64,000 bases of DNA from Paralvinella palmiformis. Taxonomy: Eukaryota > Annelida > Polychaeta > Terebellida > Alvinellidae. The stretch is taken from assembly GCA_025642065.1 (NCBI GenBank), contig JAODUP010000489.1:124001-188000 (forward strand), given 5' to 3'. Made by a program: the position numbers and the translations under genes. Shown piece after piece: positions 24,960 through 37,376 of the stretch. Position 1 is the stretch's first letter; each line of letters opens with the position of its first letter. Under the pieces are notes generated by a model. The model worked only from the letters and a program-made list of their open reading frames with translations. It did no database searches and was not told the origin of the DNA.

Positions 24960-26820
24960 ATCTAACGTAATCTGTCTAACATTTATTTCACTGGTTTTGT
25001 CCTTAATATATTGTATTGTTAACCCTGGTGAACACTGTCTATAACTGATACGTGTGCTGTCTTAACAGTGAATATGTAGGAACTGTGATATTTTGATTTT
25101 GTAAATGAAGCAGGAAATAAATATGTCTTAGTATATTACCACATCTTCTTTATATGACTATGCCTAATAAATGCCCATATATTAGTGCATTCTCTTTTGA
25201 GTAATATGAAGAAGTTTCTATATAAATCACTCGTGGAAGCATGTTTTCCTAGATGAAGAAATGGCATATTGTTATGAAAAACTAAATATCTGAAAAATAA
25301 TGATATAATTTATATTGTATTTTTACAGTACTAAAGACTATGTAAATTGCTACTTACTTTTGACTCTTAACTTTTACTTCAACATATTTATACATAATAA
25401 CCAAAAAAAAAGACTAGACACACTGAAGAAGTAATTCAGTAGATCTTATGTTCAAGTTTGTAATGGTTCATATACAATCTACAAAGATAAACAAATTTAT
25501 CATTCCATAATCTCCATGTTTAGAAATAAGCTGTGACTATTAGGTCATCTCTACGGGTATACATACATTCAGTTGATTATGCAATTAGCAGAAACAAATG
25601 TACAAAAAATTATAAGGTATATATTGTACAGTCTGTTAAATATTACATTATAAGGCATTGAATTTATTTCCAATGCAGTGCTCTAAAGAGAAAAACACTT
25701 AAATTACAATAGCAAATTATTTAGTAAGAAATAATTGATAAATAACTTTGATGACCAGCTAGAATTCTATCTGAAATATGTGAACTCTACTTGGACAAAT
25801 CCCCAATGCATTTTTAAAATCAGTAGTCGTCATGATTATAGTTGTTATGATCAAAATAATTTAATATATAAAGGAAGAACAAAACTAACCACAGATGATT
25901 GCTCTGACAAATATAGGTGACAGTTGCGGGTCTGTGCGCTAAATTTCAATAACAACCAAATTTACGTCTGGGCTTGATCTTTGTGCGTGTATTGTATATT
26001 CTCTACAAATAGAGACTCACACCTCCCCCTCTGTGTGTGTGTGTGTGTGTTTGAAAACTAGTTTGAAAATGCAGAGTTCCAAAGCTTTTACAAATTTAAC
26101 TTTCTCTGAATCCACTTTGGGGTTGATGACTTAATTGAATATTTCACATATGTATTGGCTACACAGCTTGTCTCTGATGCATGTTGTCTATAAAGTGGCT
26201 ATAATATCTTGTGCAGTGATTGACAAATAATTGTATAAAATAACAGTAATAATAGTAATTGATATATATAATATCGTAAGGAATGACCTAAGATGCATAG
26301 ATCATGCCAAAATTCTCAAACCATCTGGGGGTTTGCATGTTTACTAATACTCAGACAGGCAACTTAACTGAAATAAAGGCAAGAACATAAGAAGTAAACT
26401 ACAAAGCTTCACCTCTTCCTTCACACAAGAGTGCGTGGCACTTTATTAGACCAAAACATTTGATTTCCTTCCATATACCGACGTTGGGTTGATAAAAACA
26501 AAGGTTGGCCAGAGTTTTAAAGATTACACAATGTCACATTACTGACGTGGTCAGTTGCACATAATTATATGTGGTGTTTCTAGATCAGTCTGATATCAGG
26601 TTCACTGTACTGATCCTCAGTAGCTGTTAAGAGTTTATTTTGCTCACTGGTGAACCAGTATATGTTTGGCAAGAATGCAGATACTGCAGACAGCCAATTT
26701 CCTGAATGGTATATGGCTGCATCACATCCATGTGCCTGTTGAAGTAGTAGTGTACGTTGTACAAATGTAGAATTGGGTTTTTCCAGATGCCAAGAAATGC
26801 ATTTTGTTTCGTAAAAAATG
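24960..26820. other. Interval without recognised genes
   Basis: AT-rich, with a short (GT)n at 26033-26050. A 61-codon open stretch at 25735-25920 has several cysteines and ends near a possible donor (ATAG/GTGACA), but has no homology I can name and no matching acceptor. Confidence 0.5.
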
Positions 26821-26825
26821 TTCTA

Positions 26826-27065
26826 CTCAACCAGCTCACTCCACACAAACCAGCCTGCTGCACCCTCTACCTATCAGCAGCTGCCTTCCCTAACAACCAG
26901 CCCACTGCACCCTCTACCTACCAGCCAGCTGCCTTCCCTAACAACCAGCCCACTGAACCCTCTACCTACAAGTCTGCTTCCCTCCCCACTAACCATCTAA
27001 CTCCACTCCCTACTTACCAGTCCACTGCTCTCCTTGCTAACTAGCCCACTCCAGTCCCTACCATC
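26826..27065. repeat. 48-bp minisatellite, about 4-5 units
   Basis: A pyrimidine-rich unit of about 48 bp (ACCCTCTACCTACCAG, CAGCTGCCTTCCCT, AACAACCAGCCCACTG) repeats from about 26826, with units two and three most alike and later ones drifting. As 48 is a multiple of three, two frames stay open across it and give low-complexity Pro/Thr/Gln/Asn peptides. I regard these as side effects, not a gene. Confidence 0.75.
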
Positions 27066-27218
27066 TACAATCCTTGGCCTCACCACTCAGTGTGTGAGTT
27101 CAGTCCCGTTGCATCATGTTCACTAACTCCTGTTCCTGCTACTAATGCCAACAATGCATTTTGAATAAGAATAAAATATACAGACTAGAGCTAGGAAGAG
27201 AACCATGTAGGCTCCAGT

Positions 27219-27482
27219 GTGAATTACGGGCAGATCCATGAACTATTACTGACATTCCTGGAGAACATACTTGATCCCAGGATGGCGGCTTATCGTAAGA
27301 TGTATAGTTGCCAACACATACTTCTAAGATTAGTGGAGGACTGGAAGCAGGCTCTGGAGAACAATAAATATGTCACAGTCATGCTCATGGATCTTAGTAA
27401 GGCTTTTGACTGCTTGCCACATCAGCTGATCATTGCCAAACTGAAAGCCTATGGGATGGAAGATGAAGGATGTGCCTTTTAG
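27219..27482 (+). mobile_element. LINE reverse transcriptase fragment
   Basis: Reads ENILDPRMAAYRKMYSCQH, ILLRLVEDWKQALENNKYV, then MLMDLSKAFDCLPHQLIIA and KLKAYG. This is the finger/palm part of a LINE RT including motif A with its catalytic Asp (DLSKAFDCLPH). Nothing follows: the element stops at once before the YADD block, so it is truncated. Sequence differs from the DPDNEL family. Confidence 0.85.
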
Positions 27483-29358
27483 TTACATTTATTATTTTCC
27501 TCCCATTAGTAAATTAAGTGTTTTTTTATATTTAAATATAATTTCATTGTTTATTTGTGTACAATAAATTGAATGTAATACTTGATAAATGACAGTTTAG
27601 TTTAATTGCAATTCACAGTTAGGGTCTATTGAGATTAGAGAGATTAACATGTAAAGAAATTAAGCCTCATATTTGTTAATCTGCTTGATATCATGGGAAT
27701 TCACATACTCACAGCAACATTACCAGATCTAAACATTACCAGAACTACAACTTTTACTACTAGTATTATGGAGGTAATCAAGAGTCACAACGGTGGACTC
27801 ACGATCATGCAGGATATGATATATATGAATCCGGGACATTTAGCCAACGGACACTTAGCTAACGGACATTTAGCCAATATTTGCAGGGGAGACATTTAGC
27901 CAACATTCAAAATTTTTGATTATGTTTATGTGAGTTTTCATAAATATAGTTGTTTCAATAAACACAAAACATTGTATGTAATTGTATTTTTGTAATTCAT
28001 TGTATGAATATAACAAACACAAAGCGATGTCTCATATTCTAAAACTTGCAAACACGGATGTTACATATAGTCCACAGCTGTTATATTCAATCGTCATAGT
28101 GTATGTAATTGAATTTTATTCAATTCATTGTACGAATGTAATGATCACAAACAAATGTCTTATACTCTAAAATCTGAAAACACAAACATTGCATATAATA
28201 CATTCTTTATTTCTGACATGTTGTCCATAGGTGTACATTGTCAATATTCCTATTATTAGGTCAACATCATATACTTTTAATATATTTGTTTGTGTTATCT
28301 ATATTCTTTCCATATTTTATATTTCTTAACTGGGCGCTAAGTATAAATATACTTGAATAAAATATTGAGTCATTTAAGAACAGAAAAAAACATAGCGAGC
28401 CATATTAAACTCATTTAAATTTATCGCTCAAATAATGACACGAGTATTTCTTTATAGTGTCTCTAAATTAACAAACATCAAAATGCTCAATGGCTTCAAT
28501 GCCATTCCATGTCTTGCGTACGGTTATTGAATTTTGGTTTAAATACGGACGTATATCTGTATGATTTAAAATTGTGTGACACAGACTACCAGTATGTCAC
28601 GAACTCGATAATCATATTCTCGTTTATCCCACATATTATCATGCAACAAACCTTGTGGATCAACAAATTCTGACTCTACATAAAACAGAATCACTGTAAA
28701 GGAAGCTAGATCTAGTTGCCCTGGTGCCCTTTTATCCTACTAGCCTATAGAAGCCACTGGTTCCAGGTGAAAGAAGTTAAGTGTCACTGGGGATGGTCTG
28801 GTCAACTTGAAGGTACACCAAACAGAAGCACTGTAAACAAAGCCAGATCTATTTGTACTAGGTGACCCATTTATTTGATAGTGTCTTTCACATACATGCA
28901 TTTTAATTAGCACACTACTCAATATTTGGAGTATGGACAGTTGCTCTGAACTTTAATTCCCTAATAATTGGTAATATTCATCCCAATAATTATATAGGTA
29001 ATATGATACTAAGAAATATATTTCTGAATTAAAAATCATTTATTTTTTTTAAATTTTTCCTCATTAACAAATCACTGGTGATTAAGTGTCCACTTTTTCA
29101 TTTTGTTTGGTGAGCAACTGTCCTACACCCTAATATTTAACACATGAATGTCTACATGAATAGTAGGAATATAACAAAATAATTACATTTATTGTTCTTC
29201 TGCACACAAAGTGAATATTGTCTATCTGAACAGTTAAATAGTCTAATTCAGCACTGCCTCTGAGAATCCTATAGCAGAATACCATCTTAAAAGCTTTACT
29301 GTTGCATTGAAGATTGTGCACTTTAGTGTGAATATTTACAAAGTTTGAAAATATTCAC

Positions 29359-29541
29359 TCACTTGATGCTGATGAAACTGAATCCATTGAACATTTTGTG
29401 TAGTGGACTATTATAAGATTGCTGATGATCACACTTTTTGCACTTTGCACATTTATTTCCAACGGCAACATGTAAAAAATGTTCCCAAGTGGAATTCTCT
29501 GGCCTTCCACCTTTATACAGTACTAAAATGCTGGATGTCAA
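29359..29541 (-). pseudogene. BED zinc-finger-like peptide inside the TIR element
   Basis: The minus strand reads KGGRPENSTWEHFLHV, then GNKCAKCKKCDHQQS. WEHF, a GNK and a Cys-x2-Cys pair are the usual start of a BED finger found at the N-terminus of hAT and related transposases. The following His/Cys ligands are not in the expected place and no catalytic domain follows, so it is probably a relic. Confidence 0.4.
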
Positions 29542-29644
29542 ATAATAATCACAGTATTAGTTCAATAATTTAAGCCAACATGCAGGTATGTATCAATGTG
29601 ATATAACACTATGATCATGAGAAAGTGTAACACTGCTTCAAATT

Positions 29645-30018
29645 GGTTTTGGTTTGGTTTTGTTGTTCGGGGAGAATCCCCAGGCTGTCGCTTAATCAGC
29701 ACAGCCTCTATGTTGGAGTGGTTGAGAAACCTCCTCCCCCACCACTCAGAGGGGGAGCAGTACGGAAAGATGGAGCCGAAATACCCCGAGGGTGGTCACT
29801 GCCAGAGTGTTTTACGTCCTCAGGGGGTTTTTAACGTCCCCCTTTATTTTAAATAATTCAGTGGAGACGGCAGCGCCATTTAACGTGGTCAGCCACCCAC
29901 GATGTAGTGAGCCGAGAAATTAATCCCTGGAAAAGTTTCGACCTCTAACGGGGTTCGAACCTGCGACCGATGTCACCAAGTGCCGGGTGCTTAACCGCTA
30001 GGCCACCGGAGCTCACTA
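29645..30018 (-). repeat. tRNA-derived SINE (family A), copy 1, with target duplication
   Basis: On the minus strand the head (near 30015) has CCTAGCGGTTAAGC (A box) and GCAGGTTCGAACCCC (B box). A body of about 270 bp and an AAAACC-type tail end at 29645. TGCTTCAAATT flanks it at 29634-29644 and 30019-30029. Nearly identical to 48783-49146, with about a dozen differences, so the family moved recently. It sits inside the 27829-30536 element and therefore postdates it. Confidence 0.88.
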
Positions 30019-30536
30019 TGCTTCAAATTAAATTCAGATGGCTTTCTATACTGAGGCAAAATGAAGTCACATTTTAAAACTATGATATATCACCTGGGTT
30101 ATGCAGTCACACCTTAACACCATTACAATACTTGTGTGTGTCAACATTGGATAGAGGGTTATTCTGAGACTAGTAGATTATCTGTCGTATATACAAGTAG
30201 TAATTACCCACATGCCAGATATAGTTAAGTAGTTAATGGTGTTAATAACGTCTGTGCAAAAAACCTCACAACCCTGACATATCATTATTTATATTTATGT
30301 ATAATACCGGAGAAAACAGTATACATTAATATAAATATGTTGCTAACATCTTATCTAAAGATAGGCCTATATTTACAACATCCATAAAGAGAACATAATA
30401 TTGACAGAGCAAACACAAACTCAAAATATATATGTAGATGTAAGATGAAAATTTTAAATGTTGGCTAAAGGTCCCCCCTGCAAATATTGGCTAAGTGTCC
30501 GTTGACTAAATATCCGTTGGCTAAATGTTCGGATAC

Positions 30537-31300
30537 CAGTAGGCATATCATTGTACATGGATACGTGTGCCCTGATGCTTACTTGATCTGGCTCTGTATA
30601 GACTATAGAGTATACTGCAGAATAGCGCTGGGTTTATGAATTATTTCTCGTTGAATATAGGTGTTTTATCCAGCTTGGAACTAATATTGGTAATATATGG
30701 ACTGCGATTGAAGTGAGTATATACTCTATATCGCATTAATTAATATCAAAATTTTTATTATAACACGCATAACACTGTGTAGCAAATGTTTACATATGTA
30801 GCTGGTGATCTGTTGATTGTGAAATCCCTCGATTTGTCATTTTTATGTGTGTATTTTTTATCCACTGCCTGTGGTGATACAATACATTAAATAGCTGACG
30901 GGATGGGTGTTGTGTGTAAGCGTACAATAAATAAGACGCCCTGCTGCAGCAAAACAAATCATAAATTGAAAATACTGGATAATTTATACTTGTTGATCTA
31001 GCATTCGGTAAAACCAAGGGCAAAATTATACATTGTAGTCTTCTTCGTTATATGGTATTGTATGATAATCTCATTAAAATGCTGAAAAATCACTTTATCT
31101 TAATTTTCAGTGGTGCCAGAGACGCAACATCTTGCAGATGAGTTACAGAGTGACGTTGACATCTCTGAAGAGTTATAGATAAATTAGAGAACAGTTATAG
31201 AGAAATTAAATATTTGGATATAAATGTATTATTAGTTCAAATTTGTTTTGACTTGTGTGTTTTGCAATACAATTTGAAAAAAATCTTGCCAAAAATTAAC
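30537..31300. other. Interval without recognised genes
   Basis: No coding exon or repeat family recognised. Ordinary AT-rich spacer upstream of the palindrome cluster and FBXW8. Confidence 0.5.
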
Positions 31301-31312
31301 CTGGTAGCACAC

Positions 31313-31470
31313 AAGTGGCTTGCCACCAGACCAGTGGCTAGCCACCAGTGTGTCCTCAGTGGCTTGCCACCAGTGGGACACGTGGATTTCTTGGACAAAA
31401 CGCAAGCGGCTCAGTTGTGGCTAGCCACTAGTGGGCCACTGGTTCTACCACCGGTGGGCCATATGTGGCA
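31313..31470. repeat. Cluster of short GTGGC-type palindromes
   Basis: Within 158 bp there are near or perfect palindromes: GTGGCTTGCCAC (31317 and 31361), GTGGCTAGCCAC (31334 and 31418, both perfect), CCACTAGTGG (31427, perfect) and CCACCGGTGG (31449, perfect), plus half-sites CCAGTGG. The cluster is GC-richer than its surroundings. It lies about 450-600 bp before the FBXW8 start. Confidence 0.75.
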
Positions 31471-31926
31471 TGCTATCTGGGATATGTTTCATTCATATTA
31501 AGCCATTCTCTGTCACACACACACACACGCACACACACGCACAATATATATATATGTGTGTGTGTTACAGTTAATCTGTATAATCAGGTAATCAATGTGG
31601 ATAAAATTGGGTGATCGCAGTAAATTAAAGTTCCAATTGAGTTAAAATTTTATTAAAATTCTTGAAAGAGACTGGTAATTTGTCCTCACTGGATCTTTTC
31701 CAGTGTACTTTGATACAAAAATACTAGCTGGTTGAAATGGGGCCAGCAAATGTTTGACTAAAGACCGTTTATAAGCTCTCTGGTTTGACTAAGTGCTGGT
31801 GAATTCCACGACGGATATTTACTGATTTCATTAGCAGGTGGCTGAAACGTAACATCGGGTTTGTTTTTATTAGTTTTACTGTTTATAAGAGCTCGCTGAC
31901 GGGCGACATGATGAAAGCTGTTTAAA

Positions 31927-34900
31927 ATGGTTGATTTTGAAGAATTAGATAATTTTCGACGACAATGGAAGAATGACTTAAAGACAGACTTGTACGTATC
32001 TGAAGACAGACAGTCTGTAAAGAATGTTGTCGTTTCGGAATCTCCGCACTCTCCCAACGAGTTGGATAGTCACAACGATGTTAGATCTAATTCTAACATT
32101 TTGGATCCTCATCCTGATAGATCTAATGAAAGCGGAGAATCGTGTTACTGTCCGAAGAATGATAAGTTTGATCCAACATCGACAGGTGACAAGAAACTGT
32201 CTCATGCTGAGGAAATGGGCAACATTTCAAAGCCAGCCAAGTTTCGGAAAATCCTTACCCGTGAAGAAAGAAAATCAGTTGAAAATAAAAATAAATTCAA
32301 GCCATTTCTGATAGCTGAGATGCTTTTAGAGGGCGTATCTGGCCAGGACAGTGTTCATAAAATGGATCATGATGAAGACAAAGTTCGAGAACTGTTTATT
32401 AAAGATCGTAATAAAAAACTGAAATTGTGCTCCTCGGTTTCTGCTCAATCTGATAGCGGCACTGAGAAAAATAGAAGCTTTCTGGACATCTTTCTAGCTG
32501 ATCTGGTAACAGCTGTGTTTTGTTTGAATGGTTTAGTAAAAAGAGAATTTTACATGAAGTACTTTTATCGCCAAATTTGCAAAATATGATGACAGAGTTT
32601 AAGCATTTTCTCTTAAATAGTCTATATAATTATAGGATATTAAATAGTTATATAAAATTTCCACTATTCTCAGTTGGGAGAGATTGGACCCAGGTGTCAG
32701 TGATAAATGAGTTCAGGGAATTTAACGTTTGTTGTGATTAGGTTCAGTGGTGAAATGGTTTCAGTTTGGAGAACCCTAACATTAGACATATATTGAATTT
32801 ATTTTAAATTAGGTCACTGATGACAGTGAAATTATTAAATTGACTTATAATGTATATGTTTGCAGTGACGATTTTCACACTGTTGCTCACACAAAATCAG
32901 TTCATTATCTCCTTCACTGCCAATTCAAGATTGCTAAGTACTTGAGGTTCATCTACCTAAAAATATATTGCTTAATCAATAATTGTTGCTTGTTTTTGTT
33001 TTAGCTATATTATTAAAATGGGGCTCGAGACGGAGACCTCAAATCATAATGAGAAAATATTACTTATAGTTAGACTAAGGCCATATAATACAGGTTCAGG
33101 TCTTTTGCCATGGTTGTTTGGGAAATACCAGGGTGGTAATTAGCAGGCTGTATTTCCCGGGAAATTCTGCCATGTCCAATACTCTCAGTGGGAAATAAAA
33201 TTTTTGCACATTATTAATGTAATATTTTTCAGTTTTGCTCTTTCATTGTTATTTTTATAATTTACCAAGATATAATTCCTTCATGTTATGATAATATAAA
33301 CAAGAAAGTTAATGTGTATTGGTATAAATATTTATTGAACATATTCATAAATTTGTAATTATCAGTCAGTGAGTCACACAAAACAAATTACCTATCTATG
33401 TTTTCCTTCCCACGAAGGCACTTATAACACATAACCAAATTGGAGGCTTTACCCAATCCAAGACGATTTCTCAACTTTGTCTGTATCAGTCCAAAGTTTG
33501 AGAAGATTCGCTCCATGGATGCTGCACTGGCTGGTAGAGAAAGTAATCTTAATGTAAATGATGACAATTCATGTGACACTGACTCAAATGATACAATACA
33601 CTTCCACCACACTATAGATTTTGTCTTGCCACATGTAGCATCATGTCCCAGTGCCTTAAGCAGAGTAATATCATCTGTCTGGAGATGACACAGTTCTGGT
33701 ACGAGCTCTGGATTTTCCTCTAATACATACTCCTGAGCAGTCTCTATATGTTCCGGATGTAGATTTCTACCATGGTAGATTGGGTGAAGCATGTTGGCGA
33801 GATAATGTGTAGGTGTCATAGCTTGGTTAAATCTCTTCATGATTTTGGCTTTGTGAGGTTCCAGTACATTGTCTGTATGTAAGAGAATGACACACCACTG
33901 CTCACAAGCATCTGCAATCATAGTCGTGTCTGATTGTAGGCTATCCATTGCCACAGCAATAAGTTTGAGCTGCTCTCCTCCCAGATGCTTGGCTTCATTA
34001 TAGAGACCAACGTTGTGTACCAGGTTTCGTATTGTCAGATCAATGAGGTCTTCATTCTGGGCAATAATGAGCAGCACGAAGGGCCTATTCCAGATGTGTG
34101 TATCAATACATGTGAGTTGACTATTCCAACGTGCATCATTGGGCAGCTGTGGTTTCAATAATGCACCTGGCACATGGTGGTTTCAGAAATATTTGTTTAC
34201 TTCCACAATCTGACTAATGACATGAGATGATGTGACATCTTGCCCCAACAGATTTAACCACTAAGAGGAGCAGGGTTGGCTTTCTCCCAGACAGAAAGAT
34301 GTTTCTCCCCATGGCCGGGGAGAAAAGCCAGAAACTGGGGAGAAACTTCTATGTGTGTTTATTTTAAGGTGCAAAGCATAACCATGTGTAAGCTATGATA
34401 TCACCAAGTACATTTGTACAGGGATAAAATTAAATTATTAATGTTTTCATCCGTTTAATAATGTCCAGCCACAATATTCAGCATTTGCAAAGTATAGATA
34501 TGTATGTCATATTAATTATTAATTTATTGATCTGTTTAACAAAATAGTTTTTAAAAAAATAACAAATATTCAAGATTTAATTGGTTTATTATATCACATT
34601 TGGCACATAGCACTATGATTTTGTGTATGAAAATTGTGGTATTAGAACATGTTTACATGTACAGTACGAAAATGTGAAACAAAACGATGTGCATGCATGA
34701 TGTAATGTGATAATGTTAATATCCACATCATTAATAGTCAATTTCCCCTTAGTAGATGGTAGCAAAACACCAGCTTTGATGCTGTGTTGTTGCCAAGTTT
34801 GTTCCTGACTTTGTTGTTATGTTGCCTTGCATAACAAAGCAGACATTATAAAATCAAATTTATTCAGCATTATAATCACTGCTCAGATACCAGAAATAAA

Positions 34901-37335
34901 TAATCTCAATCTTTTATCTCACAATCTTAAACATGATGAATTATTGATATACACTTTAAATAAGTATGTGGCATGTGGACAAGATTTATAATTAAATAAC
35001 TTATACTTATGTATATTGGTTTTAAACTGTTAAAGTCTCTATTAATTGTGTATTTTCATGGCAATTTTCCCCAAATTTAGTTTCTCCCCTTTCTGCCATT
35101 TCTCCCCTGGGGAGAAAGTATTTCTGCCGTATCGGCTGAAACTGGGTAATTACTGTGGTTTTTACCGTGTAGGGGAGAAACCTGCCAACCCTGAAGAGGA
35201 GCATCCATAGATAGTCAGACTAGGATTATCTTCCTTCTGATTTTTGCACATGGAGTTCATCTTCTTCTCATTGTCTGTCACAACTGCTATAACGTTACAA
35301 CCAAACAACTCTGCAGCAATCTAAATGCATCCTTTGCCAGGGTTGCACAATAGTCTGCAGTCTTCTTGTTAGTACTTGTATCAATAGCAGAGATAAAGTA
35401 GGATTTCTCACCATTGTGGACACTACCAGCTATCACAGGTGTGTTTTGAATGTCACTCCAGACATCTTACATGACAGTAACAACCCTGCCTGTCATCCAG
35501 GTCAGTCTTCATATGTTCGATGATCTTGGAGTTTAACCCACCAGGCTCGGCTAATCTAGTTTAACCTAGGTTAAACTCCAACCCAGGATACAATGTATAT
35601 CTCCAATTTGTTTGCTATTATTTGAATTCTAAGTTTGTTCTGTGATATATACCTGATCTAATATGAAATTATATTAATACCAAACCAGAGCAAGTTGTCA
35701 AAATCATTATAAAACTTGATGTTTTCTAAGACTAAATTATGCACCATTATTTTACCATACATATACATTACTAAACTACTTAATGTTGTATATTTTACTA
35801 CAATTTGTTCATATGAAAGATGTTTCTTTAAATACTTCTAAATGTTAAAAGCCCAAACAAATTGTGACATTGAAAGAAGTTATATATTAACACAGGTTCT
35901 AACATGTGCATTGTAAATTTAAAGTTGTAATTTTTTGTCAGGCTAGAAATTATCAATAATCAATATTAAATGCTGAAGCATTTGGTTTTCATAATAGAAA
36001 AAAATATGGATGTGGTATACTGTGGTTTTATTCATCAGGCTTTATAAATACCGTATAATTTATTCAGGTAATAAGTTATTTAACATGATACCATGTTGAT
36101 CATAGTTTAAAATGCTAACTAGGGCTTATTGGTATATATGTATATGAAGCAGTACCAATGTTAATAACAAATGTTGTATCAAAATATACTACATCCAAAC
36201 TATACCATCTTTCACATACAGTGCTAAATCTAAGACATGCTTTTGAGCTTTGTCGTTCTAATTAGTAGGCCTACATTATTCTCTATATACACAATTTACA
36301 TTTAGCTACATATTTCATTGTGTTGTTGGTAACTGGAAAAGGATGATCCTGCTTTTTCTGAATTTAAATTAACTGCTGTGTCACTATTACAAATATTTTG
36401 CTGGATTAGGTAATAGTAACCTTGTTAAAAGCTAACATCCAGATACAAATTTCTGATGCACATTTCAATAACCAAACCATCATTAGACCTAAGGCTGTTT
36501 CTTGTCAAATCATATAATCTGGATTATTATTTTATTTATAATAATAATTACAAACTTCTATAGCACCAATATCATCGAAAAGAATCAAGCTCAATGGCAC
36601 ACTTAGTACAGGTGTTGGGCAATCTCATAGTCGAGGTACCGGTACAATATTTGAATGTATACATCATGTATATTTATGTGTAGATGCTGTTGAAATTGTT
36701 TTTGGACTGAAGTATTAAGTTGTATTGTTCATGTGTGCTTCACTTTTAGGATGACATCAATGAAATACCATTCTTTGAGACGAGTCTTCCCAGGGAACTT
36801 GCAATAAAAATATTTATGCATCTGGATGCACTAGATCTTTGTAGGTGTTGCCAGGTAATGCTTTCTGGGTGCTCATCCTAGAGACTTGTAATCACCACTT
36901 TACTGATACATTGTGTTATTATTTATATTCAACTGAATACCATGTTGATCAGTAAGATAATATTGTAATTTATATTCTATAATAATTGTATATCACATTT
37001 GAATTGATTTATCTGAAAATAAAAACATAATAACAATACTGTTATTTGGCATTTCAAACATGCTCAGGTAAGCAAGGCATGGAAGAGTCTTGCTGAGGAT
37101 GAACTGTTGTGGAATCAGATATGTCGTCACCTTGATTATGAAGATTCCACAGCAACAGTTGAGAAGTCCAGGTGGAAAGAAATTGTTAGGGAACAAGTGC
37201 TAAAAGAGCGACAGCTGCGTCAGAATTGGAAGGTAATTGCAGGCACAAGTGGCTATTTCTGAATACAGTTTTGGTAGATTAATATGCTTTAAATGGTTAC
37301 TTGTTTTTGAAATTTCTCTGATATGATTTATTCTT

Positions 37336-37376
<41 letters not shown>

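Larger units (their letters stand above)
27829..30536. mobile_element. ~2.7 kb element with long inverted ends made of a 15-bp repeat
   Basis: The left end (27829-27907) has GGACATTTAGCCAAC, GGACACTTAGCTAAC and GGACATTTAGCCAAT, then TTTGCAGGGGA and another GACATTTAGCCAAC. The right end (30457-30536) is the inverted copy with the same order (CGAACATTTAGCCAACGG, then TATTTAGTCAACGG, CACTTAGCCAATATTTGC). The arms are about 80 bp and align almost throughout. The interior has no full transposase; a minus-strand BED-finger-like peptide lies at 29359-29541. A SINE (29645-30018) inserted later. Target duplication not resolved. Superfamily unknown. Confidence 0.7.

Noticed and set aside
25735..25920. 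Cysteine-containing 61-codon open frame
   Set aside because: No recognised domain, no convincing acceptor, and no neighbouring exon that continues it.
27834..27900. CRISPR-like short spaced repeats
   Set aside because: The 15-bp units are contiguous, inverted at the far end of the element, and in an animal genome; they are transposon ends.
29611..29856. Plus-strand open frame repeated at 48768-49057
   Set aside because: Both are readings across the family A SINE; the shared peptide reflects the repeat, not a gene family.
29950..30015. Possible tRNA gene on the minus strand
   Set aside because: The A and B boxes belong to a SINE head with a 370-bp body, tail and target duplication; the cloverleaf is not preserved.
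31214..31501. 95-codon open frame just upstream of FBXW8
   Set aside because: It is built of the GTGGC palindrome repeats; repeated LATRPVA-type peptides follow from the DNA repeat and there is no splice link to FBXW8.
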